Translations under genes and position numbers: made by a program
The notes under the pieces: generated by a model
Database searches by the model: none
Told to the model about the DNA's origin: nothing
The model's input: only the letters and a program-made list of their open reading frames with translations
From: Streptomyces sp. CC208A
Lineage (GTDB): Bacteria > Actinomycetota > Actinomycetes > Streptomycetales > Streptomycetaceae
Reading direction: 5' to 3'
Length of the DNA: 64,000 nucleotides
Assembly (NCBI RefSeq): GCF_030010625.1
Contig: NZ_JASCXN010000012.1
Location: forward strand, 120,888 to 184,887
In this document: positions 38,844-46,589 of the stretch, piece by piece
How the letters are laid out: each line of letters opens with the position of its first letter
How positions within the stretch are numbered: the first letter of the stretch is position 1

Positions 38844-39611
38844 TCATCCCGTCGTCCGGGTACGCCTGCCGAGCTCGTCGGAGATCCCGTACGCGGCCCG
38901 CAGCAGCGGCTCGCGCAGCCCGCGCGCCCTGCCCGCGTCCTGCGCGGCGATCACGATCCCCAGCGCGGCGCTCACCGGCCCCGTCCGGCCGATCCGCACC
39001 GGCGCGGCCACCGCCACCGTGCTCTCCGACAACTGCCGGTCGCTGACGAAGACCTGCTCGCGCCGGATCCGGTCCAACTGCGTCCGCAGGGTCCTGGGAT
39101 CGGTGACGGTGTGGGGGGTCCAGGCCCGCTGCGGCGCGTCGAGGACCTCCTCCTGGATGTCCCGCGGCGCGTGCGCGAGCAGCACCCGGCCCATCCCGGT
39201 GGACCCCACGGGGAACCGGGTGCCGACATTGGTCAGCAGCTCCACCGACCGGTGCCCGGCGATCCTCTCCACGAACACGAGCTCGGTGCCCTCCCGCACC
39301 GCCAGCTGGACGTTCTCGTGGGTCACCTCGTAGAGGTCCTGCATGAACGGCAGCGCCACATCGCGCAGGATCTGCGTCCTGGGACAGCCCGAGGCGATCT
39401 CCCACAGCCGCAGCCCCACGTGCCACGACCCGTCCTCCCCCCGCTCCAGCGCCCCCCACGCCGCCAGCTCCGTGACCACCCGGTGCGTGGTGCTCAGGGC
39501 CAGGCCGGTGCGCTGGGCGATCTCCGATAGTGTCTGCGCGGGGTGCTCGCGGTCGAAGGCCGAGAGGACCTCCAGTACTTTTCCCGCCGCCGTGGTCCGG
39601 GTCGTGCTCAC
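38844..39611 (-). CDS. IclR-family regulator of the aromatic operon
   Basis: A 255-aa IclR regulator: winged helix at 8-75 (GKVLEVLSAFDREHPAQTLSEIAQRTGLALSTTHR) and effector domain at 85-250 (QILRDVALPFMQDLYEVTHENVQLAVREG, FPVGSTGMGRVLLAHAP). PcaU/PobR-type members respond to 4-hydroxybenzoate or protocatechuate, and the position just upstream of pobA in the same direction supports control of this operon. GTG 39611 starts it with a weak ribosome-binding site. Confidence 0.9.
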   Translation of the reverse strand: MSTTRTTAAGKVLEVLSAFDREHPAQTLSEIAQRTGLALSTTHRVVTELAAWGALERGEDGSWHVGLRLWEIASGCPRTQILRDVALPFMQDLYEVTHENVQLAVREGTELVFVERIAGHRSVELLTNVGTRFPVGSTGMGRVLLAHAPRDIQEEVLDAPQRAWTPHTVTDPRTLRTQLDRIRREQVFVSDRQLSESTVAVAAPVRIGRTGPVSAALGIVIAAQDAGRARGLREPLLRAAYGISDELGRRTRTTG

Positions 39612-39696
39612 GCCGCCAGTCTCGCAGACCCGCGCCGAGCCACCGGACCGAGCGCCCCCCGCTTCCCAGGAACCTCCGCAGACTTGAGGAGTCGAC

Positions 39697-40404
39697 GTGC
39701 ACCGTGAACTCGTGGGCCTGTCCTCGATGGCGACCCGCCCGATACTCACCGAACTGTGCGGGCACCTCCGGCTCGCCCACGGCATCCCGGTGCGCTTCGA
39801 GTCCGCCGGCGGGGTCGAGGTCGCCCGCCGGGTCCGCGAGGGCGCCGAGGCCGACCTCCTCGTCCTCGCCGACGGCGCCATGACCGCCCTCGACCGCGAA
39901 GGACACCTCCGGCCGGGCACGCTCCGCCCCCTCTGGATCTCCCAGGTCGTCGCCGCGGTACCGGAAGGAACCCCCGCCCCCGCCCTCGGCTCCACGGACG
40001 ACCTCCGCACCGCGCTCACCTCGGCGACCGGCATCGCCTACTCCACCGGTCCCAGCGGTACGGCCCTGCTCGACCTGCTCCACCGCCTCGGCCTCGCCGA
40101 CGTCCTCGCCGACCGGCTCGTCCAGGCCCCGCCCGGCGTACCGGCCGGCAGCCTGCTGTCCTCCGGCCGCGCCGACCTGGCCTTCCAGCAGCACAGCGAG
40201 CTGATGGACCTCCCCGGCGTCACCGTCGTCGGCCCCCTGCCCGGCGACACGGCCCTCACCTCGCTCTTCGGCGGCGCCGTCCTCGCCACCGCCCCCGACC
40301 CGGACCGCGCCCTCGCCGCCCTCGGCCTCCTCGCCTCCGACGAGGCGTCGAGGCTCGCCGCCGGCCGGGGGATGGAGCCGGCGAAGCCGGACCGGGAGGG
40401 CTGA
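39697..40404 (+). CDS. ModA-like substrate-binding-fold protein, no signal peptide
   Basis: A 235-aa periplasmic-binding-protein fold resembling molybdate-binding ModA (LTELCGHLRLAHGIPVRFESAGGVEVARRVREGAEADLLVLADGAM, FGGAVLATAPDPDRALAALGLLAS) but without any export signal, so it probably acts in the cytoplasm as a ligand sensor or enzyme. GTG 39697 follows GAGGA. Divergent from the IclR gene and may belong to the same aromatic regulon. Confidence 0.75.
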   Translation: MHRELVGLSSMATRPILTELCGHLRLAHGIPVRFESAGGVEVARRVREGAEADLLVLADGAMTALDREGHLRPGTLRPLWISQVVAAVPEGTPAPALGSTDDLRTALTSATGIAYSTGPSGTALLDLLHRLGLADVLADRLVQAPPGVPAGSLLSSGRADLAFQQHSELMDLPGVTVVGPLPGDTALTSLFGGAVLATAPDPDRALAALGLLASDEASRLAAGRGMEPAKPDREG

Positions 40405-40435
40405 CGCGAGGAACCGGGTGACCGGTGCCTTCGCT

Positions 40436-40463
40436 CGTCTTCACCCGGACGTCTTCACCCGGA
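40436..40463. repeat. 14-base tandem repeat upstream of tap
   Basis: CGTCTTCACCCGGA occurs twice back to back (40436-40449, 40450-40463), followed 15 bases later by AGGGCTA-N5-AGGGCTA and the AT-rich TATATCC. Together they form the likely promoter and control region of tap-tpg. Confidence 0.6.
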
Positions 40464-40527
40464 TGAGGGCGAAGTCAGGGCTATATCCAGGGCTAAATTC
40501 GATAGGGTCCATGGTGGAGGTGGCCCG

Positions 40528-42630
40528 GTGCCCAAGGAAGAAGACCTGTTCAAGGCCGTGGAAGCGCTGCTGGCGGGCGGACCGGAGTTCCCCGCCCCCG
40601 CGGAGCGGGCCCGGCTGCGCGAGGCGGCCGGCGTCACCCAGGCCGCGCTCGCCGGCGTACTCGACACCACGACGCAGACGGTGAAGAACTGGGAGTCGGG
40701 ACGCAGCGAGCCCCGCCCGCCGCGCCGCGCCCCGTACCTGGCCCTCCTTGAGGGCTGGGCGGAGAAGTACCCCGACCCCAGCCGCGAGGCCCGGCCCGCC
40801 GACGTACCCCCGGCCCGGACGACGCCGACGCCCAGGCGTCCGGCCGCACCGGCGCGGAAGACCACGGCCCGCCCGGCGGCCGCCGCGGCCGTCGACGCGC
40901 GGTTCGCGAACGGGCCGCTCGCCGTCGTCGACACCGGCGCCGACGGGCGGGTGTCCGCGTACTGCGTCGGCGGCCTGGTCCTCGACGTCCCCGCCCGTAC
41001 CCTGCCCGGACTCGTGGAGTGGACCCTGGCCGAGGCCCGTCTCGGCGCTCCCCGGCTGGACAGCTGGGGCCGGGACGCCGACCCGCTGCTCGTCCTGACC
41101 CCGACGGCGCTGGAGCGCCTCGGTCTGCCGGTCGAGCTGAGCGACGAGGAGCGGAACGCGGGCCGCCTCCCTGTCGGCCACCCGGCTCTGGAAGAACTGG
41201 CGGCGGCCGACTGGCAGTTGACCCGCCGTGGCTTCGGCCCGTGGGCCAGGATCTACCGGCCCGCCCAGGGCGGCCGCCGCCTCTGCGTCCAGTTGTGCAT
41301 CCCGTCGTGGCGGGCGCTCGACAGCCGCTCGTGGGGGCACGCCGGCGAACTGCCGCCCGCCGAACTCGCCCGCGTCCTGGGTCTGTACGCCTCGCGGGTG
41401 ATGACCCCGCGCGGTTCGACGGCCGTGACGGGCCTGGAACTGATGACCGCGCTGCATCCGCCGACCCGCGCCTCCGAGCCGGACGCCGACGGCCGTCGGC
41501 ACAGCGTCCACAACCCCGGCTCGCTGGGCGAGGACCCCCTGGACCCGCCGCCGTGCGAGGCGACCGACGGCCACCCCGTCCTCGCCGACCTGCCCCGCTT
41601 CCACGTCCGCGGCCCCGAGGAGCGGATCTTCGAGGAGGCGTACGACTGGGCGCGGGAGCTGACCGACGAGGAGTGCCTCAAGTCCCATCTGGTCGGCATC
41701 GACGTCAACATGGCCTTCGGCGCCGCCGCGAACGGCGCCGTCATCGGCCTCGCCCGGCCTCCCGTCCACGCCACCGCGCCCGCCTTCGACCCGGCGGTGC
41801 CGGGCTCGTGGCTGGTCGACCTGTCCCATGTCGACCTCTCCCGCGTCCTCGTCGGCAAACGGTGGACGCGGCTGCGGGGCGACCTGCTGCCCAGCCCCTT
41901 CACCCCCACCGGCGAGACCCCCACGGGCCCGGCCTGGTACGCCACCCCGACCGTCGCCTACGCCGTCGAACTCGGCTACCGGGTCGACCCGGTGGAGGCC
42001 TGGCTGCGCCCGGAGGCGGGCCGCTACCTCGACGGCTGGTACAAGCGCCTGCGCGACGCCTACGTCGTCACCATGGCCGACCTCGGCATCGGAGAGAAGA
42101 CGACACCCGAGCGGTTCCTGGCCGCGATGGAGGGGTACAAGGGCCGCGACCCCGAGGCGGCGATCGTCCTCGACGCCATCAAGAACACCGTCAAGGGCGG
42201 CATCGGCAAGCTCCAGGAGAAGGCGCGCGGCGGCGGCTGGCGACCGGGCCAGACGTGGCCGGCGCTGGCCCGCCCGACCTGGCGCCCCGACATTCGCGCG
42301 GTCGTGATCTCGCGGGCCCGGATCAACATGCACCGCAAGATGGTCGCGCTCGCCGCCGCCACCGGCAGCTACCCGGTCGCGGTCCTCTCCGACTGCGCCG
42401 TGTACGCCGCCGACGGCCCCTCCCCGCTCGACCTCCTGCCCTACACGCCGGAAGGCAGGACGGTCCCCGGATCCTTCCGCATCGGGGTCTCCCCGGGCAT
42501 GGTCAAGCACGAGGGCACCAGGACGCCGCTGTGGGCCGAGGCACTCCGCGAGGAGACCCGGGACCCGCTGCTGAACCTGGCCCGCTACATCAGGACCGGC
42601 GTCGGCACCGGCCCGGACACGGGGGAGTAG
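40528..42630 (+). CDS. tap: Telomere-associated protein Tap
   Basis: A 700-aa protein matching Tap of linear Streptomyces replicons, which binds the 3' overhang of the telomere and recruits terminal protein Tpg for end patching. Residues 30-75 are an XRE-type helix-turn-helix (GVTQAALAGVLDTTTQTVKNWESGRSEP); the rest is the Tap-specific region with LVGIDVNMAFGAAANGAVIGLA, a polymerase-exonuclease-like VGKRWTRLRGDLLPSPF and KMVALAAATGSYPVAVLSDCAVYAA segments. GTG 40528 follows GGAGG. Overlaps control with tpg four bases downstream. Confidence 0.92.
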   Translation: MPKEEDLFKAVEALLAGGPEFPAPAERARLREAAGVTQAALAGVLDTTTQTVKNWESGRSEPRPPRRAPYLALLEGWAEKYPDPSREARPADVPPARTTPTPRRPAAPARKTTARPAAAAAVDARFANGPLAVVDTGADGRVSAYCVGGLVLDVPARTLPGLVEWTLAEARLGAPRLDSWGRDADPLLVLTPTALERLGLPVELSDEERNAGRLPVGHPALEELAAADWQLTRRGFGPWARIYRPAQGGRRLCVQLCIPSWRALDSRSWGHAGELPPAELARVLGLYASRVMTPRGSTAVTGLELMTALHPPTRASEPDADGRRHSVHNPGSLGEDPLDPPPCEATDGHPVLADLPRFHVRGPEERIFEEAYDWARELTDEECLKSHLVGIDVNMAFGAAANGAVIGLARPPVHATAPAFDPAVPGSWLVDLSHVDLSRVLVGKRWTRLRGDLLPSPFTPTGETPTGPAWYATPTVAYAVELGYRVDPVEAWLRPEAGRYLDGWYKRLRDAYVVTMADLGIGEKTTPERFLAAMEGYKGRDPEAAIVLDAIKNTVKGGIGKLQEKARGGGWRPGQTWPALARPTWRPDIRAVVISRARINMHRKMVALAAATGSYPVAVLSDCAVYAADGPSPLDLLPYTPEGRTVPGSFRIGVSPGMVKHEGTRTPLWAEALREETRDPLLNLARYIRTGVGTGPDTGE

Positions 42631-42634
42631 AACC

Positions 42635-43192
42635 ATGGTGGTGAAGTCGGTCGGCGAGGGCCTGGACCGGGTCCTCGACAAGGCGGTCACCCGCAAGCCG
42701 CCGCAGTCCGCCGGCGCCCAGGTACGGTTCCTGGTGAAACAGCTCAAGGGCACCAAGGCGGTCGCCCGGCTCCTCGGCGTCTCCCAGCGCACCGTCGAAC
42801 GGTACGTGAAGGGCGAGATCAGAAAGCCCCGCCCGGAACTGGCGGCCCGCCTGCGGGAGGAGACCCGCAGACGCTGGCAGCCGAGGGTGAAGGCGAAGGC
42901 GCGGAAGGCCGCCACCACCACCGACGGCCTGATGATCGACGTCCGCGCCGCCCTCGGTTACGACGCCCCGGCTGGTACCACCGACGAGGCCCGCGAACGC
43001 CACCTCACCCTCGCCCTCCCCCCGCACCACGCCGAGCGGATCTTCGCCGCCCAGGCGGGCGGCGAACACGACATGCGCCGGGCTGTCGCCGAAGCGCTGA
43101 AGGACGTGTACTTCCAGCAGCGCGGCACCCGCGCCGCGAGCCTGGAGGAGGTCCGCATGCTGAACGTCGAGCACATCGAGTTCGACCTGTGA
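42635..43192 (+). CDS. tpg: Telomere terminal protein Tpg
   Basis: A 185-aa protein that caps the 5' ends of linear Streptomyces chromosomes and primes end patching. VRFLVKQLKGTKAVARLLGVSQRTVERYVKGEIRKPRPEL (residues 30-70) is the conserved helix-turn-helix and primer-binding region, ending with a C-terminal VRMLNVEHIEFDL. Its length equals that of known Tpg proteins. GGGGAG of the tap 3' end is its ribosome-binding site, so the two are coupled. Confidence 0.93.
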   Translation: MVVKSVGEGLDRVLDKAVTRKPPQSAGAQVRFLVKQLKGTKAVARLLGVSQRTVERYVKGEIRKPRPELAARLREETRRRWQPRVKAKARKAATTTDGLMIDVRAALGYDAPAGTTDEARERHLTLALPPHHAERIFAAQAGGEHDMRRAVAEALKDVYFQQRGTRAASLEEVRMLNVEHIEFDL

Positions 43193-43270
43193 CCGCGCCG
43201 GCCGCCCCCCTGCGGGAACACCGGGTCACCGGCTCCCTCCCCGACATCGCACCCGGCTCCGCCAGGGCCG

Positions 43271-43960
43271 TCAGCCGCCGCGGAACACCCGCAGGTCGGA
43301 CACCTCGAACGACATCTCGCTCGTCTCCGGATCGGGTGCGGGATGGTAACGGCCGGCGCACACGGAGAGGTTGACGATCAGGTGGGCGTGCCAGGACCGG
43401 CCGACGCCGCGGCCGTCCGCGAACACCTGGGCGCCGTCCACCCACCACACCACCGACCGGGCGCCGAACCGGGTCCGCAGCTCCACCCATCCGCCTGGGC
43501 GCACGGCGGGGGAGCGGTGGTAGTGGTGGGTGCCACGGACCCGGTTGGAGAGTTCGAGGAGGTCCGGGTTGTCGGGGTGGTACTCGAAGACGTCGATCTC
43601 CTGCCCGCCGTCGCGCCACGTCCAGATGGCCGGCCAGGCCCCCGTCTCCTCGGGAAGCCGCACCCGCGCCTCCAGCACGTCGCCGGACCGCACCTCGAAG
43701 GCCTGGCGGCTGCCCTCCGTGGTGAGCAGCCCGGTGTCCCACAGACCGTCACGGCGACGGGTCGCCCGGAAGACACCGGAACGGCTGTACGCGGGATCCC
43801 TCACCAGATGGTCCAGCTTGTTGTCACGGGGGTTGATCGGCCCGCCTCCCGGATAGGCCCAGGAACGCCCGGCCACCCACTGCTCGGGCGATCCGAAGTC
43901 CGCGGCGAGGACCGGTTCGCCGGGAAGGACCAGGTCGTCGGGGAGGGGAGGGAAGGACAT
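43271..43960 (-). CDS. GH16-type beta-glucanase-like protein
   Basis: A 229-aa concanavalin-like hydrolase. The GH16 catalytic signature EIDVFE (nucleophile Glu, assisting Asp, acid/base Glu; about residue 119) sits in WPAIWTWRDGGQEIDVFEYHPDNP, and WVELRTRFGARSVVWWVDGAQVF and HAHLIVNLSVCAG are supporting strands. No signal peptide is visible, which is unusual for a glycan hydrolase. The opening WVAGRSWAYPGGGPINPRDNKLDHLV is typical of the family. Confidence 0.82.
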   Translation of the reverse strand: MSFPPLPDDLVLPGEPVLAADFGSPEQWVAGRSWAYPGGGPINPRDNKLDHLVRDPAYSRSGVFRATRRRDGLWDTGLLTTEGSRQAFEVRSGDVLEARVRLPEETGAWPAIWTWRDGGQEIDVFEYHPDNPDLLELSNRVRGTHHYHRSPAVRPGGWVELRTRFGARSVVWWVDGAQVFADGRGVGRSWHAHLIVNLSVCAGRYHPAPDPETSEMSFEVSDLRVFRGG

Positions 43961-44068
43961 GGCGGCTCCTGAGGTTCCGGGAACGAGAGGAGAACGAGAG
44001 GGTCACCGCCATGGATCCCCTCTCCCGCCCCGCACATGCGGAACACCTCCTTCCTTGGCGAGAACTCG

Positions 44069-44116
44069 TCAGTCCCGTACGAGGCGGAACGGATGCCCCG
44101 CCGGGTCGGCGAGGAC
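44069..44116 (-). pseudogene. VOC (glyoxalase-fold) gene 3' remnant
   Basis: Fifteen codons reading RVLADPAGHPFRLVRD and a stop, the exact ending of many VOC-family genes, with no gene upstream. It begins where the opposite-strand NmrA-type remnant begins, so both lost their 5' parts at one junction. Confidence 0.6.
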
Positions 44117-44427
44117 CCGCCGACATCGCCGCCGCGCTGCACGAGGACGGCCACGCCGGGCGTACGTACGAACTCACAGGACCGGAGCCGATCAGCCCGC
44201 GCCGGCAGGCCGAGGTCCTCGCCCGGGCCCTGGGGGAGGAGGTCACCTTCGTGGAGCTGTCCCGCGCCGAGGCCCACGCGCACCTGGCGCGGTTCATGCC
44301 GGAGGAGGTCGTGGACGGAACCCTCGACGTGCTCGGCCTCCCGCTCCCGGAAGAACGGCGGGGCAGCCCCGACGCGGAGAGCGTCCTCGGCCGCGCCGCC
44401 GCCTTCGCCCTCACTCCGGGCGGCTGA
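44116..44427 (+). pseudogene. NmrA-type NAD(P)-binding protein 3' remnant
   Basis: About 100 codons matching the C-terminal part of an NmrA/SDR-type protein: DIAAALHEDGHAGRTYELTGPEPIS, RQAEVLARALGEEVTFVEL and VVDGTLDVLGLPLPEE. The Rossmann half is missing, and an upstream in-frame ATG (44011) codes only unrelated sequence. It overlaps the permease gene end by 17 bases. Confidence 0.7.
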
Positions 44428-45265
44428 AGCGGCGGGTCGCCCACAGCAGGGCCAGGGCACCCGAGGCCAGGAGGAGACCGCCTTCGAGGAGGAGGGGAGG
44501 CTGCCGACCGGCCCATTCGACGCCGCCGGCGGCCGCGTGGCCGGGGACCCGCAGGGTGATGGAGCGGCGCAGGACGTCCACCCCGTACGCCAGGGGGTTG
44601 GCGGCGGCCAGGGTCTGGGCCCAGCCGGGCAGGGACGTCAGGGGGAAGAAGCCGCCGGAGAGGAAGAGGAGCGGCATCATCACCAGGCCCAGGAAGGTGT
44701 GGAAGGTCTCCGGACTGCTCAGGCCCACGGCCAGGGCCAGGGACAGGGCGGTGACGGTGAAGGAGGCGAGGGCCATGCCACCGAGGAGCAGGCCCAGCAG
44801 CACCGGGTCGTACGGGAGGCCGACCGCACCGGCCAGACCGAGGAGGACGGCGCCCTGGACCGTGGCCACCAGGGTGCCGCCGGCGCAGCTGCCGAGCAGG
44901 AGCGCGGTGCGGCTGACGGGGGCCATCAGGAGCTCACGGAGGTAGCCGCTCTGCCGGTCGGTGATCAGACGGATGCCGACCATGACGGCCGGTGTCTGCA
45001 CGGTCATCATCAGCATGCCGGGGAAGAGGTACGTCTGGTAGCCGACGCCCAGCGACCCGGAGGGGATCAGCGCCGCCAGGCCGCCGCCCAGGATGAAGAG
45101 GTACAGCACGGGGTGGAGCAGCATCAGCGCGGTGGAGGTGCGCCGACAGGCGAGGCGGAGCAGGTCGCGGTGGACCAGGGCGTGGACCGCGCGCAGTTCG
45201 CGCCGGAGACGGGTGCCCCGGCCGGTGGCGGTGCCGGCCGGCACCGGTGGGGCGAGCGTCGTCAT
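44411..45265 (-). CDS. venH: Lanthipeptide ABC transporter permease
   Basis: A 284-aa ABC-2-type permease with about six membrane segments (STALMLLHPVLYLFILGGGLAAL; VTALSLALAVGLSSPETFHTFLGLVMMPLLFLSGGFFPL). The cluster order and its partner ATPase match VenH of the venezuelin locus. It should export the mature peptide or give immunity. ATG 45265 overlaps the ATPase stop as ATGA. Confidence 0.88.
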   Translation of the reverse strand: MTTLAPPVPAGTATGRGTRLRRELRAVHALVHRDLLRLACRRTSTALMLLHPVLYLFILGGGLAALIPSGSLGVGYQTYLFPGMLMMTVQTPAVMVGIRLITDRQSGYLRELLMAPVSRTALLLGSCAGGTLVATVQGAVLLGLAGAVGLPYDPVLLGLLLGGMALASFTVTALSLALAVGLSSPETFHTFLGLVMMPLLFLSGGFFPLTSLPGWAQTLAAANPLAYGVDVLRRSITLRVPGHAAAGGVEWAGRQPPLLLEGGLLLASGALALLWATRRFSRPE

Positions 45266-46290
45266 CGGCAGGCCTCCGCGGGACCGGCCAGGCTGCGGCC
45301 GGTGTGGTGGAAGAACACGTCGTCGAGGGTGGGCGGGGTCGCGGAAGCGGCGTGGACGGCGATGCCGTGGGCCGCCAGGGCCGCGCACAGACGGGGGATC
45401 CAGGCGCTGCCGTCGGGCACCCGCAGCCAGAGGCCGTCCGCGTCCACGGTGACGGTCCGTTCCGGCGGGGTGAGCAGGCCGACCACCCGGCGGGCCCCCT
45501 CGTCGTCGCCGGTGCGGAGCACCACCCGGTCGTCCCCGATCGCGGCCTTGACGTCGTGCGGCGTGCCCTGGGCCACCAGTCGGCCCCCGTCGATGATGGC
45601 GAGGCGGTCGCAGTGCTCCGCCTCGTCCAGATAGTGGGTGGTGACGAACAGCGTGCTGCCGTGCCGGTCGCGCAGGACCCGCAGGTGCTCCCGGATCCGG
45701 GCGCGGGCGTGCGGGTCGAGGCCGGTGGTCGGCTCGTCGAGGAACAGCACGCCGGGCGAGTGCAGCAGCTGGCGGGCGATCTCCAGGCGGCGCCGCATGC
45801 CGCCCGACAGGGTGCGGACGGGGGAGCGCCGCCGGTCGGCCAGGTCCGCGAGGTCGAGCACCTCGGCCGTGCGGCGGCGGACCTCGGCGCGGCGGAGCCC
45901 GTACAGGCGGGCGTGGACGCGGAGGTTCTGCTCGGCCGTCAGGTCCGGGTCGAGGGCGCTGTGCTGGAAGAGCAGCCCGACCCGGCGCCGTACCCGGTGG
46001 GGCTCGGTGAGCACGTCGGCGCCCGCCACGGTGGCGTGACCGGAGGTCGGGCGGGTGAGGGCGCACAGCATCGCGATGGTCGTGGACTTGCCGGCGCCGT
46101 TGGGGCCGAGGAAGGCGAAGGTCTCGCCCTGGCGCACGTCCAGGTCCAGGCCGCGCACCGCGTGGGTGGTGGTGCCGTCCGGGCCCCGGTAGCTCTTGAC
46201 CAGGCCGCGCGTGCGGATGGCGGGCGGGACGGGCGTCGCGCGGGGGGCGGTGTCGCGGGCGGACTCGTGGTCACGGGCGTGGAGCTGCAT
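45262..46290 (-). CDS. venT: Lanthipeptide ABC transporter ATPase
   Basis: A 342-aa DrrA-type ATPase: Walker A GPNGAGKST, signature LSGGMRRRLEIARQLL, Walker B LFLDEPTTGLDPHA, and H-loop VTTHY. The C-terminal 90 residues (TVTVDADGLWLRVPDG, TLDDVFFHHTG) are the drug-resistance-type tail. Translationally coupled to the permease; about 100 bases after the precursor gene. Confidence 0.92.
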   Translation of the reverse strand: MQLHARDHESARDTAPRATPVPPAIRTRGLVKSYRGPDGTTTHAVRGLDLDVRQGETFAFLGPNGAGKSTTIAMLCALTRPTSGHATVAGADVLTEPHRVRRRVGLLFQHSALDPDLTAEQNLRVHARLYGLRRAEVRRRTAEVLDLADLADRRRSPVRTLSGGMRRRLEIARQLLHSPGVLFLDEPTTGLDPHARARIREHLRVLRDRHGSTLFVTTHYLDEAEHCDRLAIIDGGRLVAQGTPHDVKAAIGDDRVVLRTGDDEGARRVVGLLTPPERTVTVDADGLWLRVPDGSAWIPRLCAALAAHGIAVHAASATPPTLDDVFFHHTGRSLAGPAEACR

Positions 46291-46390
46291 GCGTCTTCCT
46301 CGTCCAGGGGGCTCCGTGGGGGCGGTGCGGGGCCTCGCCCCGGCCGGTGGCTGCCCCGGGACAGCCACCGGCCGGGGGAGGCGGTACGGG

Positions 46391-46546
46391 CTACGCGCAG
46401 CTCACACCGATGCAGACGGTGTTGAGGAGCGTGAGCAGGCCGACGCACTCGCACGTCGCGGCGAAGGGCGCTCCGTCGACGCCGACCGGGTCGGTCTCCG
46501 GAAGGGCGTGCAGTCGGGCCAGCAGTTCGAGGTCCTGGTTCTCCAT
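46391..46546 (-). CDS. venA: Class IV lanthipeptide precursor (venezuelin-type)
   Basis: A 51-aa precursor. Leader about residues 1-24 with the class III/IV recognition helix ELLARLHALPETD, then a core holding Thr31, Thr39, Thr43 and Ser49 and Cys32, Cys34, Cys45, Cys50. From memory the sequence equals VenA of S. venezuelae apart from a few residues, with Val in place of Ile near the end (GVSCA). AAGGAG lies seven bases before ATG. Sits between the synthetase and the transporter genes. Confidence 0.9.
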   Translation of the reverse strand: MENQDLELLARLHALPETDPVGVDGAPFAATCECVGLLTLLNTVCIGVSCA

Positions 46547-46589
46547 GGCATTCTCCTTCTCTGTGAGGCGGCGGCAGGCTCTCTGCCGC

